Both the position numbers and the translations under genes were made by a program. From NCBI GenBank assembly GCA_963824085.1, contig CAWGNT010000023.1, forward strand, positions 186,001 to 250,000: a stretch of 64,000 bases of DNA, in the 5' to 3' direction. The stretch's first letter is position 1; every line of letters begins with the position of its first letter. This document shows, piece after piece, positions 1 to 8,920 of the stretch. This DNA is from JARRNE01 sp963824085 (GTDB taxonomy: Bacteria; Pseudomonadota; Gammaproteobacteria; Chromatiales; Chromatiaceae). The notes under the pieces are model-generated. The model made no database searches. It saw only the letters and a list, made by a program, of their open reading frames with translations, and was not told the DNA's origin.

Positions 1-1
1 C

Positions 2-2386
2 CGCGATCGGGACTGCCGCTCGACCTATTACCCCTACAAGGCGTTAGCCATTGTCATGCGTGACCGCTTGATGGAGCGCTGGAAGAGGACTCGTCATGCC
101 CACGACGAGGCCGACTGCAAGCGGACCTACTATCTGTCGCTGGAATTTCTCATGGGCCGCACTCTCAGCAACGCCATGCTGAACCTGGGGATTGGCAACG
201 TGGCTGAGCAGGCCCTGTTCGAACTGGGCCTGTTATTGGAGGAGATCGCCGCAACCGAGCCCGACGCCGGCCTGGGTAACGGCGGTCTCGGCAGGTTGGC
301 GGCCTGCTTTCTCGACAGCTGCGCCTCACTGCAGCTGCCGGTCAAGGGCTACGGACTCCGCTACGAATACGGCATGTTCCGCCAGCTCGTCGAGAACGGC
401 TATCAGGTCGAGGAGCCCGACCACTGGCTGCGCGAGGGCAACCCATGGGAGCTGGAGCGCCCGGAGTACACCCAGCGCATCCAGTTCGGCGGCCGCACGG
501 AGTTCTTCCGAGATCCCTCTGGACGCACCATGGTGCGCTGGGTCGACACCCAGGACGTCCTCGCCGTGCCCTACGATATCCCAGTGCCGGGCTACCGCAA
601 CAACACCATCAATACCCTGCGCCTGTGGAAGGCCGCCGCCACGGACGAGTTCGATCTGGGCGAATTCAACGCGGGGAGCTATCCCGAGTCCGTCGAGCAG
701 AAGAACCACGCAGAGCACATCACCATGGTGCTCTACCCCAACGACGCCAACGAGAGTGGCAAGGAGCTGCGGCTGCGCCAGCAATATTTTCTCGCCAGTG
801 CCAGCATCAAGGACGTATTCCGGGAGTGGATCCGGCTGCGCGGGCGCAACTTCGGCCGCTTCGCTGAAAAGAACTGCTTCCAGCTCAACGACACCCACCC
901 CGCCATCTCGGTCGCCGAGCTCATGCGGCAGCTGCTGGACGAGCATCACCTGGAATGGGATGAGGCGTGGAACATAACCACGCACACCATGGCCTACACG
1001 AACCATACCCTGTTGCCCGAGGCATTGGAGCGCTGGCCCGTACGGCTCTTCCAGCAGCTGCTGCCGCGGCTGTTGCAGATCATCTACGAGATCAACGCCC
1101 GCTTCCTGTCGGAGGTCGCCTCGCGCTGGCCAGGAGACTTGGAGCGTCAGCGGCGAATGTCGCTGATCGAGGAAGGGCGGGAGCGCCAGGTGCGCATGGC
1201 CTATCTCGCCATCATCGGCAGTTTCTCGGTCAACGGCGTGGCCGAGCTCCATTCCAGACTGCTCACACACGGCTTGTTCGGGGATTTCTATGAGCTCTGG
1301 CCGCACAAGTTCAACAACAAGACCAACGGCGTCACTCCCCGTCGCTGGCTCGCACTGTGCAACCCAGGGCTGCGCGAACTGATGGATGAGACCATCGGCG
1401 ACGGCTGGGTGCGCGACCTCACCAGGCTGAAGGACCTCGCGCCATACGCCGATGAACCGATGTTTCGCCACCGCTGGCGGGCAATGAAGCAGGACAACAA
1501 GGAACGTCTGGCACAACTCGTGGCCCGCGACTGCCGCGTGACCTTCGCTGTTGAGTCGATGTTCGACGTCCAGGTCAAGCGCATCCACGAATACAAGCGC
1601 CAGCTCCTGAACGTCCTGCACGTGATCCACCTGTACAACCGGATCAAGCGCGGCGACACCCAGGACTGGACGCCACGCTGCGTGCTTATCGGCGGTAAGG
1701 CGGCTCCCGGCTATGCCATGGCCAAGCTGATAATCAAGTTGGTCAACAACGTCGCACGCGTGGTCAATGGTGACCCCGACACTGAAGGGCTTCTCCGGCT
1801 GGCCTTCGTGCCCGACTACCGCGTATCCCTCATGGAGGTAATCGCCCCCGGAACTGACCTCTCAGAGCAAGTCTCAACCGCCGGCAAGGAGGCATCCGGC
1901 ACCGGCAATATGAAGTTCATGATGAACGGCGCCATCACGATCGGCACGCTCGATGGCGCCAACATCGAGATACGCGACCAAGCAGGAGAGGACAACTTTT
2001 TCCTGTTCGGTCTGACTGCTGAGCAGGTGGAGGCGAAGCGCGGCCACTACGACCCGAACGCCATCATCAACGGTGACTCGGCGCTCCTGGAGGTTATGAG
2101 TCTTCTGGAAAGCGGTCACTTCAACCAGTTCGAGCCGGGCATCTTCGACCCGATCATCCACTCCATCCGCAACTCGCATGACCCTTGGATGACGGCGGCA
2201 GATTTCGCGAGCTACCGCGATGCGCAGGAACGGGCCGCCGCCGCCTATCGGGACGAAGAGCGCTGGACGCGCATGAGCATCCTGAACACCGCCCACAGCG
2301 GCCACTTCTCCTCGGACCGCACCATCGGGGAATACAATCGCGATATCTGGCGGATGGATGCAGTCACCCCGCACCCAATCGGCTAG
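2..2386 (+). CDS. glgP: Glycogen/alpha-glucan phosphorylase (5' partial)
   Basis: Releases glucose-1-phosphate from glycogen by phosphorolysis, using pyridoxal phosphate (PLP), in the cytoplasm. The reading frame is open back to base 2, where it reads RDRDCRSTYYPYKA before the first internal ATG at 56. The true start is therefore upstream of the window and about 795 residues are visible of a usual 800-840. Family signatures seen: YYLSLEFLMGR near the start, GNGGLGRLAACFLDS in the N-terminal domain, FNNKTNGVTPRRWL centrally, VKRIHEYKRQLLN, and the PLP-lysine block EASGTGNMKFMMNG towards the C-terminus. It abuts the glutamate dehydrogenase gene with no gap (TAG followed directly by GTG), so the two are probably co-transcribed. 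Identification is secure. Confidence 0.95.
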   Translation, partial: RDRDCRSTYYPYKALAIVMRDRLMERWKRTRHAHDEADCKRTYYLSLEFLMGRTLSNAMLNLGIGNVAEQALFELGLLLEEIAATEPDAGLGNGGLGRLAACFLDSCASLQLPVKGYGLRYEYGMFRQLVENGYQVEEPDHWLREGNPWELERPEYTQRIQFGGRTEFFRDPSGRTMVRWVDTQDVLAVPYDIPVPGYRNNTINTLRLWKAAATDEFDLGEFNAGSYPESVEQKNHAEHITMVLYPNDANESGKELRLRQQYFLASASIKDVFREWIRLRGRNFGRFAEKNCFQLNDTHPAISVAELMRQLLDEHHLEWDEAWNITTHTMAYTNHTLLPEALERWPVRLFQQLLPRLLQIIYEINARFLSEVASRWPGDLERQRRMSLIEEGRERQVRMAYLAIIGSFSVNGVAELHSRLLTHGLFGDFYELWPHKFNNKTNGVTPRRWLALCNPGLRELMDETIGDGWVRDLTRLKDLAPYADEPMFRHRWRAMKQDNKERLAQLVARDCRVTFAVESMFDVQVKRIHEYKRQLLNVLHVIHLYNRIKRGDTQDWTPRCVLIGGKAAPGYAMAKLIIKLVNNVARVVNGDPDTEGLLRLAFVPDYRVSLMEVIAPGTDLSEQVSTAGKEASGTGNMKFMMNGAITIGTLDGANIEIRDQAGEDNFFLFGLTAEQVEAKRGHYDPNAIINGDSALLEVMSLLESGHFNQFEPGIFDPIIHSIRNSHDPWMTAADFASYRDAQERAAAAYRDEERWTRMSILNTAHSGHFSSDRTIGEYNRDIWRMDAVTPHPIG

Positions 2387-3754
2387 GTGACGATCGTGGC
2401 AGACTCGGCGAACCCGTATGAAGGAGCGGACACGAAAGCCGCAGCCGCCGCGCCCAGCACCGAGCTCGATCCGGAGCTCATCATCCGCGAGCAGTTCGCT
2501 CGGGCGCGGGCACATCTGGCACACATCGAGCCGGGCTTGGTCGACTTTCTGCGTCTGCCGCGGCGGTCGATCACCGTCAACATACCGATCGAGATGGACG
2601 ACGGATCGGTGCGCAACTTCGTTGGTTATCGCGTCCTGCACAACCGCATCCTCGGCCCAGGCAAGGGTGGTATCCGATACCATCCGCAGGTCTCCTTGGC
2701 GGAGGTCTCGGCCCTCGCCGCCCTGATGACCTGGAAGTGCGCCCTGGTGCGCGTCCCCTTCGGCGGCGCCAAGGGCGGCGTGACCTGCAACACGAAGGAG
2801 CTCACTGAGGGGGAGCTGCGCCGGCTTACGCGCCGCTACATCGCCGAGCTCGGCGACAACATAGGCCCCAACACGGACATCCCGGCACCCGACCTTTACA
2901 CGAACGCCCAGACTATGGCGTGGATCTTCGACACCTACGACAACATGCACCTGGGGCGAAACAATCTACCGGTGGTCACAGGAAAACCGTTAGACCTGGG
3001 TGGATCGGAGGGCCGCAACGAGGCCACTGCCCGCGGAGCCGTGTACTGCACCGAGCGCTTTCTCGCCCTGGCTGGGCTGCCCCATCTGCCAGATCTACAA
3101 GGTGCCCGCGTCGCCATTCAGGGTTTTGGCGAGGTCGGCAGCGTGGCGGCACGCTTGCTTCGAGAAAAGGGGGCACGCATCGTAGCGGTCAGTGACTCCC
3201 GTGGCGGGATCATGACCGCGAACAACGACAGCTTGGACCTGCAGCAGGTGATCGCCCACAAGGCCAAGGAGGGCACCGTGGTGGGCCTGCCCGGCAGCCG
3301 CAGCATTACCAACGAAGACCTGCTTGCGCTCGACTGCGACATCCTCCTCCCCGCCGCCGTCGGGGGCCAGATTCACAGCGGAAACGCCCGCCGTGCGCGC
3401 GCCCGCCTGGTCGTGGAGGGCGCCAACCGTCCGGTCACGCCGGAGGCGGACGATCTGCTGCACGCGGCAGGCATCCCCGTGATCCCCGACATTCTGGCAA
3501 ACGCAGGGGGTGTGACCGTCAGCTACTTCGAATGGGTGCAGAACAACGAGCACCACAGCTGGTCTTTAGAAGAGATCAATCGGCGACTGCGCGAGCACAT
3601 GGTCGCTGCGACGGACCGAGTCGTCGCGCGTTGGCGGAGCTTCCCCGCGGACTGCACCGATACGGCGCTATGCGCGGACCTGCGCACGGCCGCCTTGGTG
3701 GAGACCATGGAACGCCTGGCGCGGGTGACCTTGCAGCGAGGCATTTGGCCATGA
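2387..3754 (+). CDS. Glutamate dehydrogenase (Glu/Leu/Phe/Val dehydrogenase family)
   Basis: Oxidative deamination of glutamate to 2-oxoglutarate, or the reverse, with NAD(P). The 455-residue protein carries the dimerisation/substrate domain with GKGGIRYHPQVS and the catalytic-lysine block PFGGAKGGVTC, then GPNTDIPAPDL. A Rossmann domain follows with GFGEVGSVAARLL. GTG at 2387 sits directly after the glgP stop; an in-frame ATG lies 33 bp further on (reading MKE in another frame), so GTG is the best start in this frame. NAD versus NADP preference cannot be settled by eye. The gene ends 309 bp before speA, with a palindromic repeat between them. Confidence 0.93.
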   Translation: MTIVADSANPYEGADTKAAAAAPSTELDPELIIREQFARARAHLAHIEPGLVDFLRLPRRSITVNIPIEMDDGSVRNFVGYRVLHNRILGPGKGGIRYHPQVSLAEVSALAALMTWKCALVRVPFGGAKGGVTCNTKELTEGELRRLTRRYIAELGDNIGPNTDIPAPDLYTNAQTMAWIFDTYDNMHLGRNNLPVVTGKPLDLGGSEGRNEATARGAVYCTERFLALAGLPHLPDLQGARVAIQGFGEVGSVAARLLREKGARIVAVSDSRGGIMTANNDSLDLQQVIAHKAKEGTVVGLPGSRSITNEDLLALDCDILLPAAVGGQIHSGNARRARARLVVEGANRPVTPEADDLLHAAGIPVIPDILANAGGVTVSYFEWVQNNEHHSWSLEEINRRLREHMVAATDRVVARWRSFPADCTDTALCADLRTAALVETMERLARVTLQRGIWP

Positions 3755-3845
3755 GTGCAGTCACGGTGTCCGACTAATAGAAAGGCACCGAAGTGCCGGT
3801 AACAACGCGGTACCTATCAGCCGCAACCTTTCGGCTCAAGCCTGA

Positions 3846-3946
3846 GGGGTTGGGTTGCGGGCGACGGGGGTGTCGGCAGCACGGATGCTGCCGTCAAGCT
3901 ACATGGAGGTATTCACGGCGTCCCCCGACGCCCGTAACCCAACCCC
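3846..3946. repeat. 101-nt dispersed palindromic element, copy A
   Basis: Near-perfect inverted repeat. The left arm 3846-3870 pairs with 3922-3946, with 23 of 25 Watson-Crick pairs plus one G-T. An internal 8-bp hairpin (3874-3881 with 3886-3893, loop CGGA) lies inside. The reverse complement aligns without gaps, over exactly 101 nt, to 38156-38256 (copy B). It fills most of the 309-bp gap between the dehydrogenase and speA genes; the rest of that gap shows nothing else I recognise. The short ORFs across it have no protein character. Confidence 0.85.
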
Positions 3947-4063
3947 GGGACACCGACACCCGAGAAGAGAATCGTGTAGTCGCCGGGATTTCGGCGCGGC
4001 TGTAATAGTCGGAGCCGCCCACCCGATTGCCCTCCATTCGCGCATTAGAACGAGACGTTCAGC

Positions 4064-5944
4064 TTGGACCTTCCCGCCGCGACCTGTGAACGCATCTATG
4101 CCATTCCCCGCTGGGGGGAAGGCTATTTTCGCATCAACGCCTCGGGCCACTTGTGCGCACTGCCCGATCCCGCGCGCGACATCGAGGTCGACCTTGCCGC
4201 ACTGGCCCAGCGGCTGGGCGACGAGGGGCTGGCGTTCCCGGTGCTCGTGCGCTTCAACGATATCCTTCGCGATCGCGTGCGCTCGCTGCGTCGGGCGTTC
4301 GCCCGCACGAGGGAAGCGACCGGATACAGCGGCAGCTACGAGCCCGTGTACCCAATCAAAGTGAACCAGCAGCACAGCGTGGTGCAGCAGATCCTGCGCG
4401 AGGGTGGCTCCGGCCTTGAGGCCGGCAGCAAGCCCGAGCTCATGGCGGTGCTGGCGCTCTCCGCCCCGGACGGGCTGGTGATCTGCAACGGCTACAAGGA
4501 TCGCGAGTACATCCGCCTCGCGCTCATCGGGCGGAGGCTCGGCATGCGGGTACACATCGTGGTCGAGAAGCTCTCGGAGGTGCCCCTGATCCTGGAGGAA
4601 GCCGAGCGTCTGGATATCGAGCCCCTGCTCGGGGTACGGGTACGCCTTGCCGCCGCGGCGGCCGGCAACTGGCAGAGCAGCGGCGGCGAGAAGGCCAAGT
4701 TCGGCCTTTCGGCCAATCAGGTCATGCAGTTCGTCAAAGACCTGGAGGCCGCCGGCCAGCTCGGCCGGCTCAAGCTGCTGCACGCCCACCTCGGGTCTCA
4801 GATCCCCAACATCCAGGACATCAAGGCCGGCCTCCGGGAGCTCGTCCGCTATTACGCGGAGCTGCGTCGGCTCGGTGCACCGCTCGCGACCGTGGACGTG
4901 GGGGGCGGCCTGGGCGTCGACTACGAGGGCACACGAACACGCTCTTTCTGCTCCGTGAACTATTCCCTCGAGGCATACGCCCAAGCAGTAGTGGAGACCC
5001 TCGCCGAGGAGTGCCGACGTCACGCACTGCCGGAGCCGCACATCGTGAGCGAATCCGGCCGCGCGATGACCGCCCACCACGCCGTCCTGATCACAAACGT
5101 GATCGATCGCGAGCAGGCGGGCGGCCTCGCTGTTGCCGCCAAGGCAGACGAGGGCGACGAGCTGCTCAACGACCTCGCCCGTCAGCTCGCTTCCGCGACG
5201 GACGCCCCGCCGCAAGAGGTCTACGCGGACGCGCGCGCCCTTCTCGCGACTGCCAGGGATCGCTTCGAGCACGACCGCATGGATCTCGCCGGCCGCGCAC
5301 GGGCCGAGGAGCTCTTCTTTGCGACTTGCAGAGCGCTGGCCACGCGCCTCAATCCAGGGGTCCGAGCCCACCGCGAGTTGTCCGACGAGGTGAATGCCCT
5401 TATGGCGGACAAGCTCTTCTGCAACTTCTCCGTCTTTCAGTCCCTGCCGGACATCTGGGCGCTGGACCAGATCTTTCCCATCGTCCCCCTCCAACGCCTG
5501 GACGAGGAGCCCCGCGTGCGAGCCGTCGTCCACGACCTCACGTGCGACTCGGACGGCTGCATCAGCCACTACGTCGACGAGGGCGGCATAGAGGCGAGCC
5601 TGCCGATCCACGCCCCGGAGGCGGCCGAGGGGCCTTACCTCCTCGGATTCTTCCTGGTGGGGGCCTATCAGGAGATTCTCGGAGACATCCACAACCTGTT
5701 CGGTGATACCGACGCCGTCAACGTCGAGCTGGACGCGAAGGCCGACAAGGGTTACCGGCTGCTGGAGCCAGAGCGCGGGGACTCCGCGGACGAGCTGCTG
5801 AGCTACGTGCACTTCGACCCGCGCACGCTGCTCGTGCGCTATCGCCGCAAGCTCGATCAGGCGGGCCTGGAGCGGGCAGTGCGTGAGCAATATTTTGTCG
5901 AGCTCAAGGCCGGCCTCTACGGCTATACCTACCTCGAAGCCTGA
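4064..5944 (+). CDS. speA: Biosynthetic arginine decarboxylase
   Basis: Decarboxylates arginine to agmatine, the first step of the agmatine route to putrescine. The 626-residue protein resembles the E. coli SpeA family throughout. The PLP lysine lies in YPIKVNQQ (K99), followed by GLEAGSKPELMAVLAL, CNGYKDREYIRLALIG, WQSSGGEKAKFGLS, LHAHLGSQIPNI, VDVGGGLGVDYEGT and, near the C-terminus, LGFFLVGAYQEILGD and GLYGYTYLEA. The start is a TTG with no strong Shine-Dalgarno, so a slightly different start is possible. hypA follows after only 3 bp, an unusual partner for speA. Confidence 0.94.
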   Translation: MDLPAATCERIYAIPRWGEGYFRINASGHLCALPDPARDIEVDLAALAQRLGDEGLAFPVLVRFNDILRDRVRSLRRAFARTREATGYSGSYEPVYPIKVNQQHSVVQQILREGGSGLEAGSKPELMAVLALSAPDGLVICNGYKDREYIRLALIGRRLGMRVHIVVEKLSEVPLILEEAERLDIEPLLGVRVRLAAAAAGNWQSSGGEKAKFGLSANQVMQFVKDLEAAGQLGRLKLLHAHLGSQIPNIQDIKAGLRELVRYYAELRRLGAPLATVDVGGGLGVDYEGTRTRSFCSVNYSLEAYAQAVVETLAEECRRHALPEPHIVSESGRAMTAHHAVLITNVIDREQAGGLAVAAKADEGDELLNDLARQLASATDAPPQEVYADARALLATARDRFEHDRMDLAGRARAEELFFATCRALATRLNPGVRAHRELSDEVNALMADKLFCNFSVFQSLPDIWALDQIFPIVPLQRLDEEPRVRAVVHDLTCDSDGCISHYVDEGGIEASLPIHAPEAAEGPYLLGFFLVGAYQEILGDIHNLFGDTDAVNVELDAKADKGYRLLEPERGDSADELLSYVHFDPRTLLVRYRRKLDQAGLERAVREQYFVELKAGLYGYTYLEA

Positions 5945-5947
5945 GCC

Positions 5948-6313
5948 ATGCACGAGCTCTCCGTCTGCCTAGCCTTACTGGATCAGGTCCAGGACATCGC
6001 GCGCGAGCACGGAGCAACGCGGGTGGAGCGGATCGTGCTGCGCATCGGCCCCCTGTCAGGGGTGGAGGCCCCGCTCCTGGAGAACGCCTATCCCCTCGCC
6101 GCAGCCGGCACCGTCGCTGCCGATGCGTCCCTCGAGATCGAGACCGTGCCTTTGCGGATTAAATGCAGCGAATGCGGGGCTGAGACCGCCACGGCACCCA
6201 ACCGGCTCGTCTGCGGTCAGTGCGGAAGCGTAAGGACCAGGCTTATCAGCGGCGACGAAATGCTGCTTGCGCATCTGGAGCTCACTGTTCCGGACCGGGA
6301 CGAGTCCGAGTGA
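5948..6313 (+). CDS. hypA: Hydrogenase nickel incorporation protein HypA
   Basis: Nickel-delivery metallochaperone for [NiFe]-hydrogenase maturation; it works with HypB in the cytoplasm. The 121-residue protein starts MHELS, giving the N-terminal nickel site with His2. The structural zinc site is C73-x2-C76 and C89-x2-C92. Length is typical. It starts 3 bp after the speA stop and is followed 95 bp later by hypB. HypA can also serve urease in some bacteria, but no urease genes are visible here. Confidence 0.94.
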   Translation: MHELSVCLALLDQVQDIAREHGATRVERIVLRIGPLSGVEAPLLENAYPLAAAGTVAADASLEIETVPLRIKCSECGAETATAPNRLVCGQCGSVRTRLISGDEMLLAHLELTVPDRDESE

Positions 6314-6408
6314 TGGCGCCAGCCGACACGGGCGATGGGGCGAGCCTGCTATAGTAGAAGGCCATATATGCCTACAGGCGGAGATCGCCGAAACTTGGAG
6401 AAAATGTC

Positions 6409-7275
6409 ATGTGCGACACGTGCGGCTGCAACATCACCCCTGGCAACGAGCACCTGGTCAAGGCGGACGGCAGGCACGCCCACACCGAAGACGGCCGCGC
6501 AGCCGTGACGGTGCTGCAGAGTCTCCTGGCAGACAACGATCATCAGGCCGCCCACAACCGCGAACACTTCGACCGGCAGGGCGTACTCGCGATCAACCTG
6601 ATGTCCTCCCCCGGGGCGGGGAAGACCAGCCTGCTGGAGGCAACAATCTCGGCCTTGCGCCCCGAAGTCCAGATCGCGGTCATCGAAGGAGACCTCGAAA
6701 CGGAGAACGACGCACAGCGCATCCGGGCGCAGGGCGTGGATGCGGTGCAGATCTCCACCGGCAGCGCCTGCCACCTGGACGCCCACATGGTACACGACGC
6801 ACTGCATCGCCTGGACCTCCGCGGCATCGACCTATTGTTCATCGAGAATGTGGGCAATCTGGTGTGCCCAGCGAGCTTCGACCTGGGACAGCACTGCAAC
6901 GTCACGCTGCTCTCCGTGCCAGAAGGCGACGATAAACCCGCCAAGTACCCGGTCATGTTCCGCGCCGCCGACCTCGTCCTATTGACCAAGGCGGACCTGC
7001 TGACGTACCTGACCGAGTTCAGTCCGGCGCGGGCGGAGAACCATCTGCGTCATCTGGCGAGCATGGTCCCCTTCCTGACGACCACTACCCGTGAGAAGGA
7101 CGGCGTCGAGCCCTGGCTCGCCTGGCTGCGCGCGGAGCTCGACCGGCAGCGCCAGCGCCAGGAACGCGGTGTCACCGCCCGACCGGCGGTGCAGCCGGAC
7201 GGCGCCCGCCTTCACGGCATTGCCGCGGAGTCCGCCCATAGCCGCCATCATCATGCCCATGAGCATGCTGGATAA
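6409..7275 (+). CDS. hypB: Hydrogenase nickel incorporation GTPase HypB
   Basis: SIMIBI-class GTPase that powers nickel insertion into the hydrogenase large subunit. The N-terminus MCDTCGC gives the high-affinity metal site. The P-loop is SSPGAGKTS at residues 66-74. Other G-domain parts are VIEGDLETENDAQRI, FIENVGNLVCP and LTKADLLTYL. The tail is short and histidine-rich (SRHHHAHEH), a weak nickel-storage extension. The Shine-Dalgarno GGAG lies about 9 bp before the ATG. The remaining hyp genes of the window (hupK-hypCDE) are about 40 kb away; hypF and the hydrogenase subunits are not present. Confidence 0.95.
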   Translation: MCDTCGCNITPGNEHLVKADGRHAHTEDGRAAVTVLQSLLADNDHQAAHNREHFDRQGVLAINLMSSPGAGKTSLLEATISALRPEVQIAVIEGDLETENDAQRIRAQGVDAVQISTGSACHLDAHMVHDALHRLDLRGIDLLFIENVGNLVCPASFDLGQHCNVTLLSVPEGDDKPAKYPVMFRAADLVLLTKADLLTYLTEFSPARAENHLRHLASMVPFLTTTTREKDGVEPWLAWLRAELDRQRQRQERGVTARPAVQPDGARLHGIAAESAHSRHHHAHEHAG

Positions 7276-7312
7276 GGGTACCCGTGCGGCGCCAGTGCGC
7301 ACCGGGGCGCTG

Positions 7313-7341
7313 TTGACCCAAGCACATCGAATGTGTAAGAA
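7313..7341 (+). promoter_or_regulatory. Possible sigma70-type promoter before the globule-like protein gene
   Basis: TTGACC at 7313-7318, a 17-bp spacer, then TAAGAA at 7336-7341. The -35 is good and the -10 is poor. It lies 94 bp upstream of the ATG at 7435. Weak support only. Confidence 0.25.
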
Positions 7342-7434
7342 ACCGAAGAAGTGGCGCACCTCGCGCTGACGATTGAGAGACCACGAGACCATATCGCCAC
7401 ATCAGAGCGTGATTTTCCACAGGAGGACCTTTGC

Positions 7435-8043
7435 ATGTCGGACAGACCCTTGAGATTCCTCGCCACCCTCGCCTCGATCGGCGTCGTCGGCGCCGCGCTC
7501 GCGTACAGCCCGATCAGCCAAGCGATCAACTTCGGGGACATGATGAACCCGGGCAAGTGGATGGGCGGCGGCAACGGAGACCGGTACGACGACGATTATG
7601 GGCCTTATGGTGGCGGGCCCTACGGGGGTGGGCCCTGGGGAGGCGGTCCCTACGGTGGCGGACCTTGGGGCGGCCCTTACGGCGGCGGGCCCTGGGGCGG
7701 TTATGGCCCGTACGGCGGACTGCCCAGGTACGCCGCGCCCCCAGCACCTGCGGCGGTGGCACCCAAGGCACCGCAAGCTAAGTCATCATCCTCGTCTTCT
7801 TCCTCGAATGTCAGAGATGCCCAGATCGATGCCCTGAAACGGAGGCTCGACCAGCTCGAAGCCAAACAACAGGCGGTGCCGTCAGCTCCGCCGCCAAGCG
7901 ACTGGGGCTCCAGCCAGCCGTCTAAACAGCCTCAGGACTGGACCTCAGGCTCCAAGCCTCGCGACTGGAACTCCGGCTCATCCGGCTCGACCTCGCGTGA
8001 CTGGAGCTCGGCGCCCGCTTTCAGACCCTTGGGAAAATACTGA
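7435..8043 (+). CDS. Exported Gly/Pro/Tyr/Trp-rich protein, candidate sulfur globule-type protein
   Basis: A 202-residue protein with a clear signal peptide (residues 1-30, cut after SQA). It is followed by NFGDMMNPGKWMGG and a repetitive stretch built of GGGPYGGGPWGG-type units (about residues 55-100). Then comes an Ala/Pro/Ser linker, a short predicted coiled coil (RDAQIDALKRRLDQLEAKQ) and a tail with repeated DW[ST]SG units. A strong Shine-Dalgarno (AGGAGG, ending about 8 bp before ATG 7435) fixes the start, although the frame is open to 7351. The composition resembles envelope proteins of periplasmic sulfur globules, and the window has aprBA and a clearer sgp gene at 15315. I infer the role from composition and context; other surface or structural roles are possible. 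Confidence 0.6.
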   Translation: MSDRPLRFLATLASIGVVGAALAYSPISQAINFGDMMNPGKWMGGGNGDRYDDDYGPYGGGPYGGGPWGGGPYGGGPWGGPYGGGPWGGYGPYGGLPRYAAPPAPAAVAPKAPQAKSSSSSSSSNVRDAQIDALKRRLDQLEAKQQAVPSAPPPSDWGSSQPSKQPQDWTSGSKPRDWNSGSSGSTSRDWSSAPAFRPLGKY

Positions 8044-8092
8044 GCCGCGAGCAGACCGCATCCAATCCGGTCTGAGCGTAGAGCGCACAGGC

Positions 8093-8118
8093 AACCCCGC
8101 CGTTCGGCGGGGTTCTTT
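8093..8118 (+). terminator. Rho-independent terminator
   Basis: Perfect 9-bp stem (AACCCCGCC / GGCGGGGTT) with a GTTC loop, followed by CTTT. It lies 50 bp after the stop of the globule-like protein gene and ends that transcript. The T-run is short. Confidence 0.75.
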
Positions 8119-8181
8119 GGCTCGCATACCAAATACGTTCACGATCCGCCGTCCCTCAGGGGACAACGGCGTTGCCTTGAT

Positions 8182-8889
8182 TCAGCTCTGCCTCTTGACC
8201 AGGTCGACAGCGACAAGACGTTGCGCCTCCTCCCGCGTCAGGAATCGGCGCGGCGAGGGGACGAGGCCCGGAACCCGCCGGCGATAACGCTCGTAAACCT
8301 CGCCGTGATAGACGAGAAGCTTGCGCTCCTCCAGCCGCGAGCCGATGATGAAGTACAGCGTGATCACGACCGCCGACACCAGGAGAGCAAGGTTCATATC
8401 CCGGGTCCATACCAGGACAAGGCCGAGGCTGTACCAGGGGTGGCGCACATAGCGGTGCAAGGGCGAAAGACGGAAGCGCTCCTGGTCCTCTGCGACCCGG
8501 AGGTTCGCCCGCCACTGGCGCAACCCCAAGAACTCCTCGCCGTCATACCAACGCAGCGACCAGACGAAGCCCAAGAGAGCCATCACGGCCAGCCCGTTCG
8601 CCACCCACCAGCCAAGGCCGCACCACCGCCACAACCAGGGACCCGGGTCCGCGTACGTCAGAGCCAGTGGCGGCACCAGCAACAGGACCGCCACGGTATT
8701 GAAGAACAACCGGTAGCCGCGCATCCACCAGCCGTGCCTGTGCGCGACCCAGCGCTTGAGAGTCAGGGACGCCAGGAGGGAGTGCAGCCCGAAGTAGAGG
8801 ACCCAGGCCAGCACCAGCAGGCCGAGACGGGTGATGCTCAGAGGGTTCGGTGCAGCCTGGTTGGCTGCGCCAAGGAGATCCAAATCCAC
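8182..8889 (-). CDS. Integral membrane methyltransferase-like protein (ICMT/PEMT fold)
   Basis: About 235 residues with hydrophobic segments near the N-terminus and middle (LGLLVLAWVLYFGLHSLLA, LFFNTVAVLLLVPPLAL, VANGLAVMALLGFVWSL). The C-terminal signature is RHPWYSLGLVLVW followed by GSRLEERKLLVYHGEVYERY. The RHP and EE motifs mark the S-adenosylmethionine-binding region of isoprenylcysteine carboxyl methyltransferase and phospholipid methyltransferase relatives. The frame is open to 9066, but that would overlap the divergent cytochrome gene. The GTG at 8889 (or the TTG two codons later) leaves a 31-bp divergent gap and keeps all membrane segments. The substrate is unknown. Being divergent from the cytochrome operon, it may share its promoter region. 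Confidence 0.7.
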   Translation of the reverse strand: MDLDLLGAANQAAPNPLSITRLGLLVLAWVLYFGLHSLLASLTLKRWVAHRHGWWMRGYRLFFNTVAVLLLVPPLALTYADPGPWLWRWCGLGWWVANGLAVMALLGFVWSLRWYDGEEFLGLRQWRANLRVAEDQERFRLSPLHRYVRHPWYSLGLVLVWTRDMNLALLVSAVVITLYFIIGSRLEERKLLVYHGEVYERYRRRVPGLVPSPRRFLTREEAQRLVAVDLVKRQS

Positions 8890-8920
8890 TAGAATTGTGA
8901 TGTAGCTCTTCGAGGTTCGA

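Noticed and set aside
3899..5953. 684-codon open frame on the minus strand
   Set aside because: Antisense to speA; no family motif.
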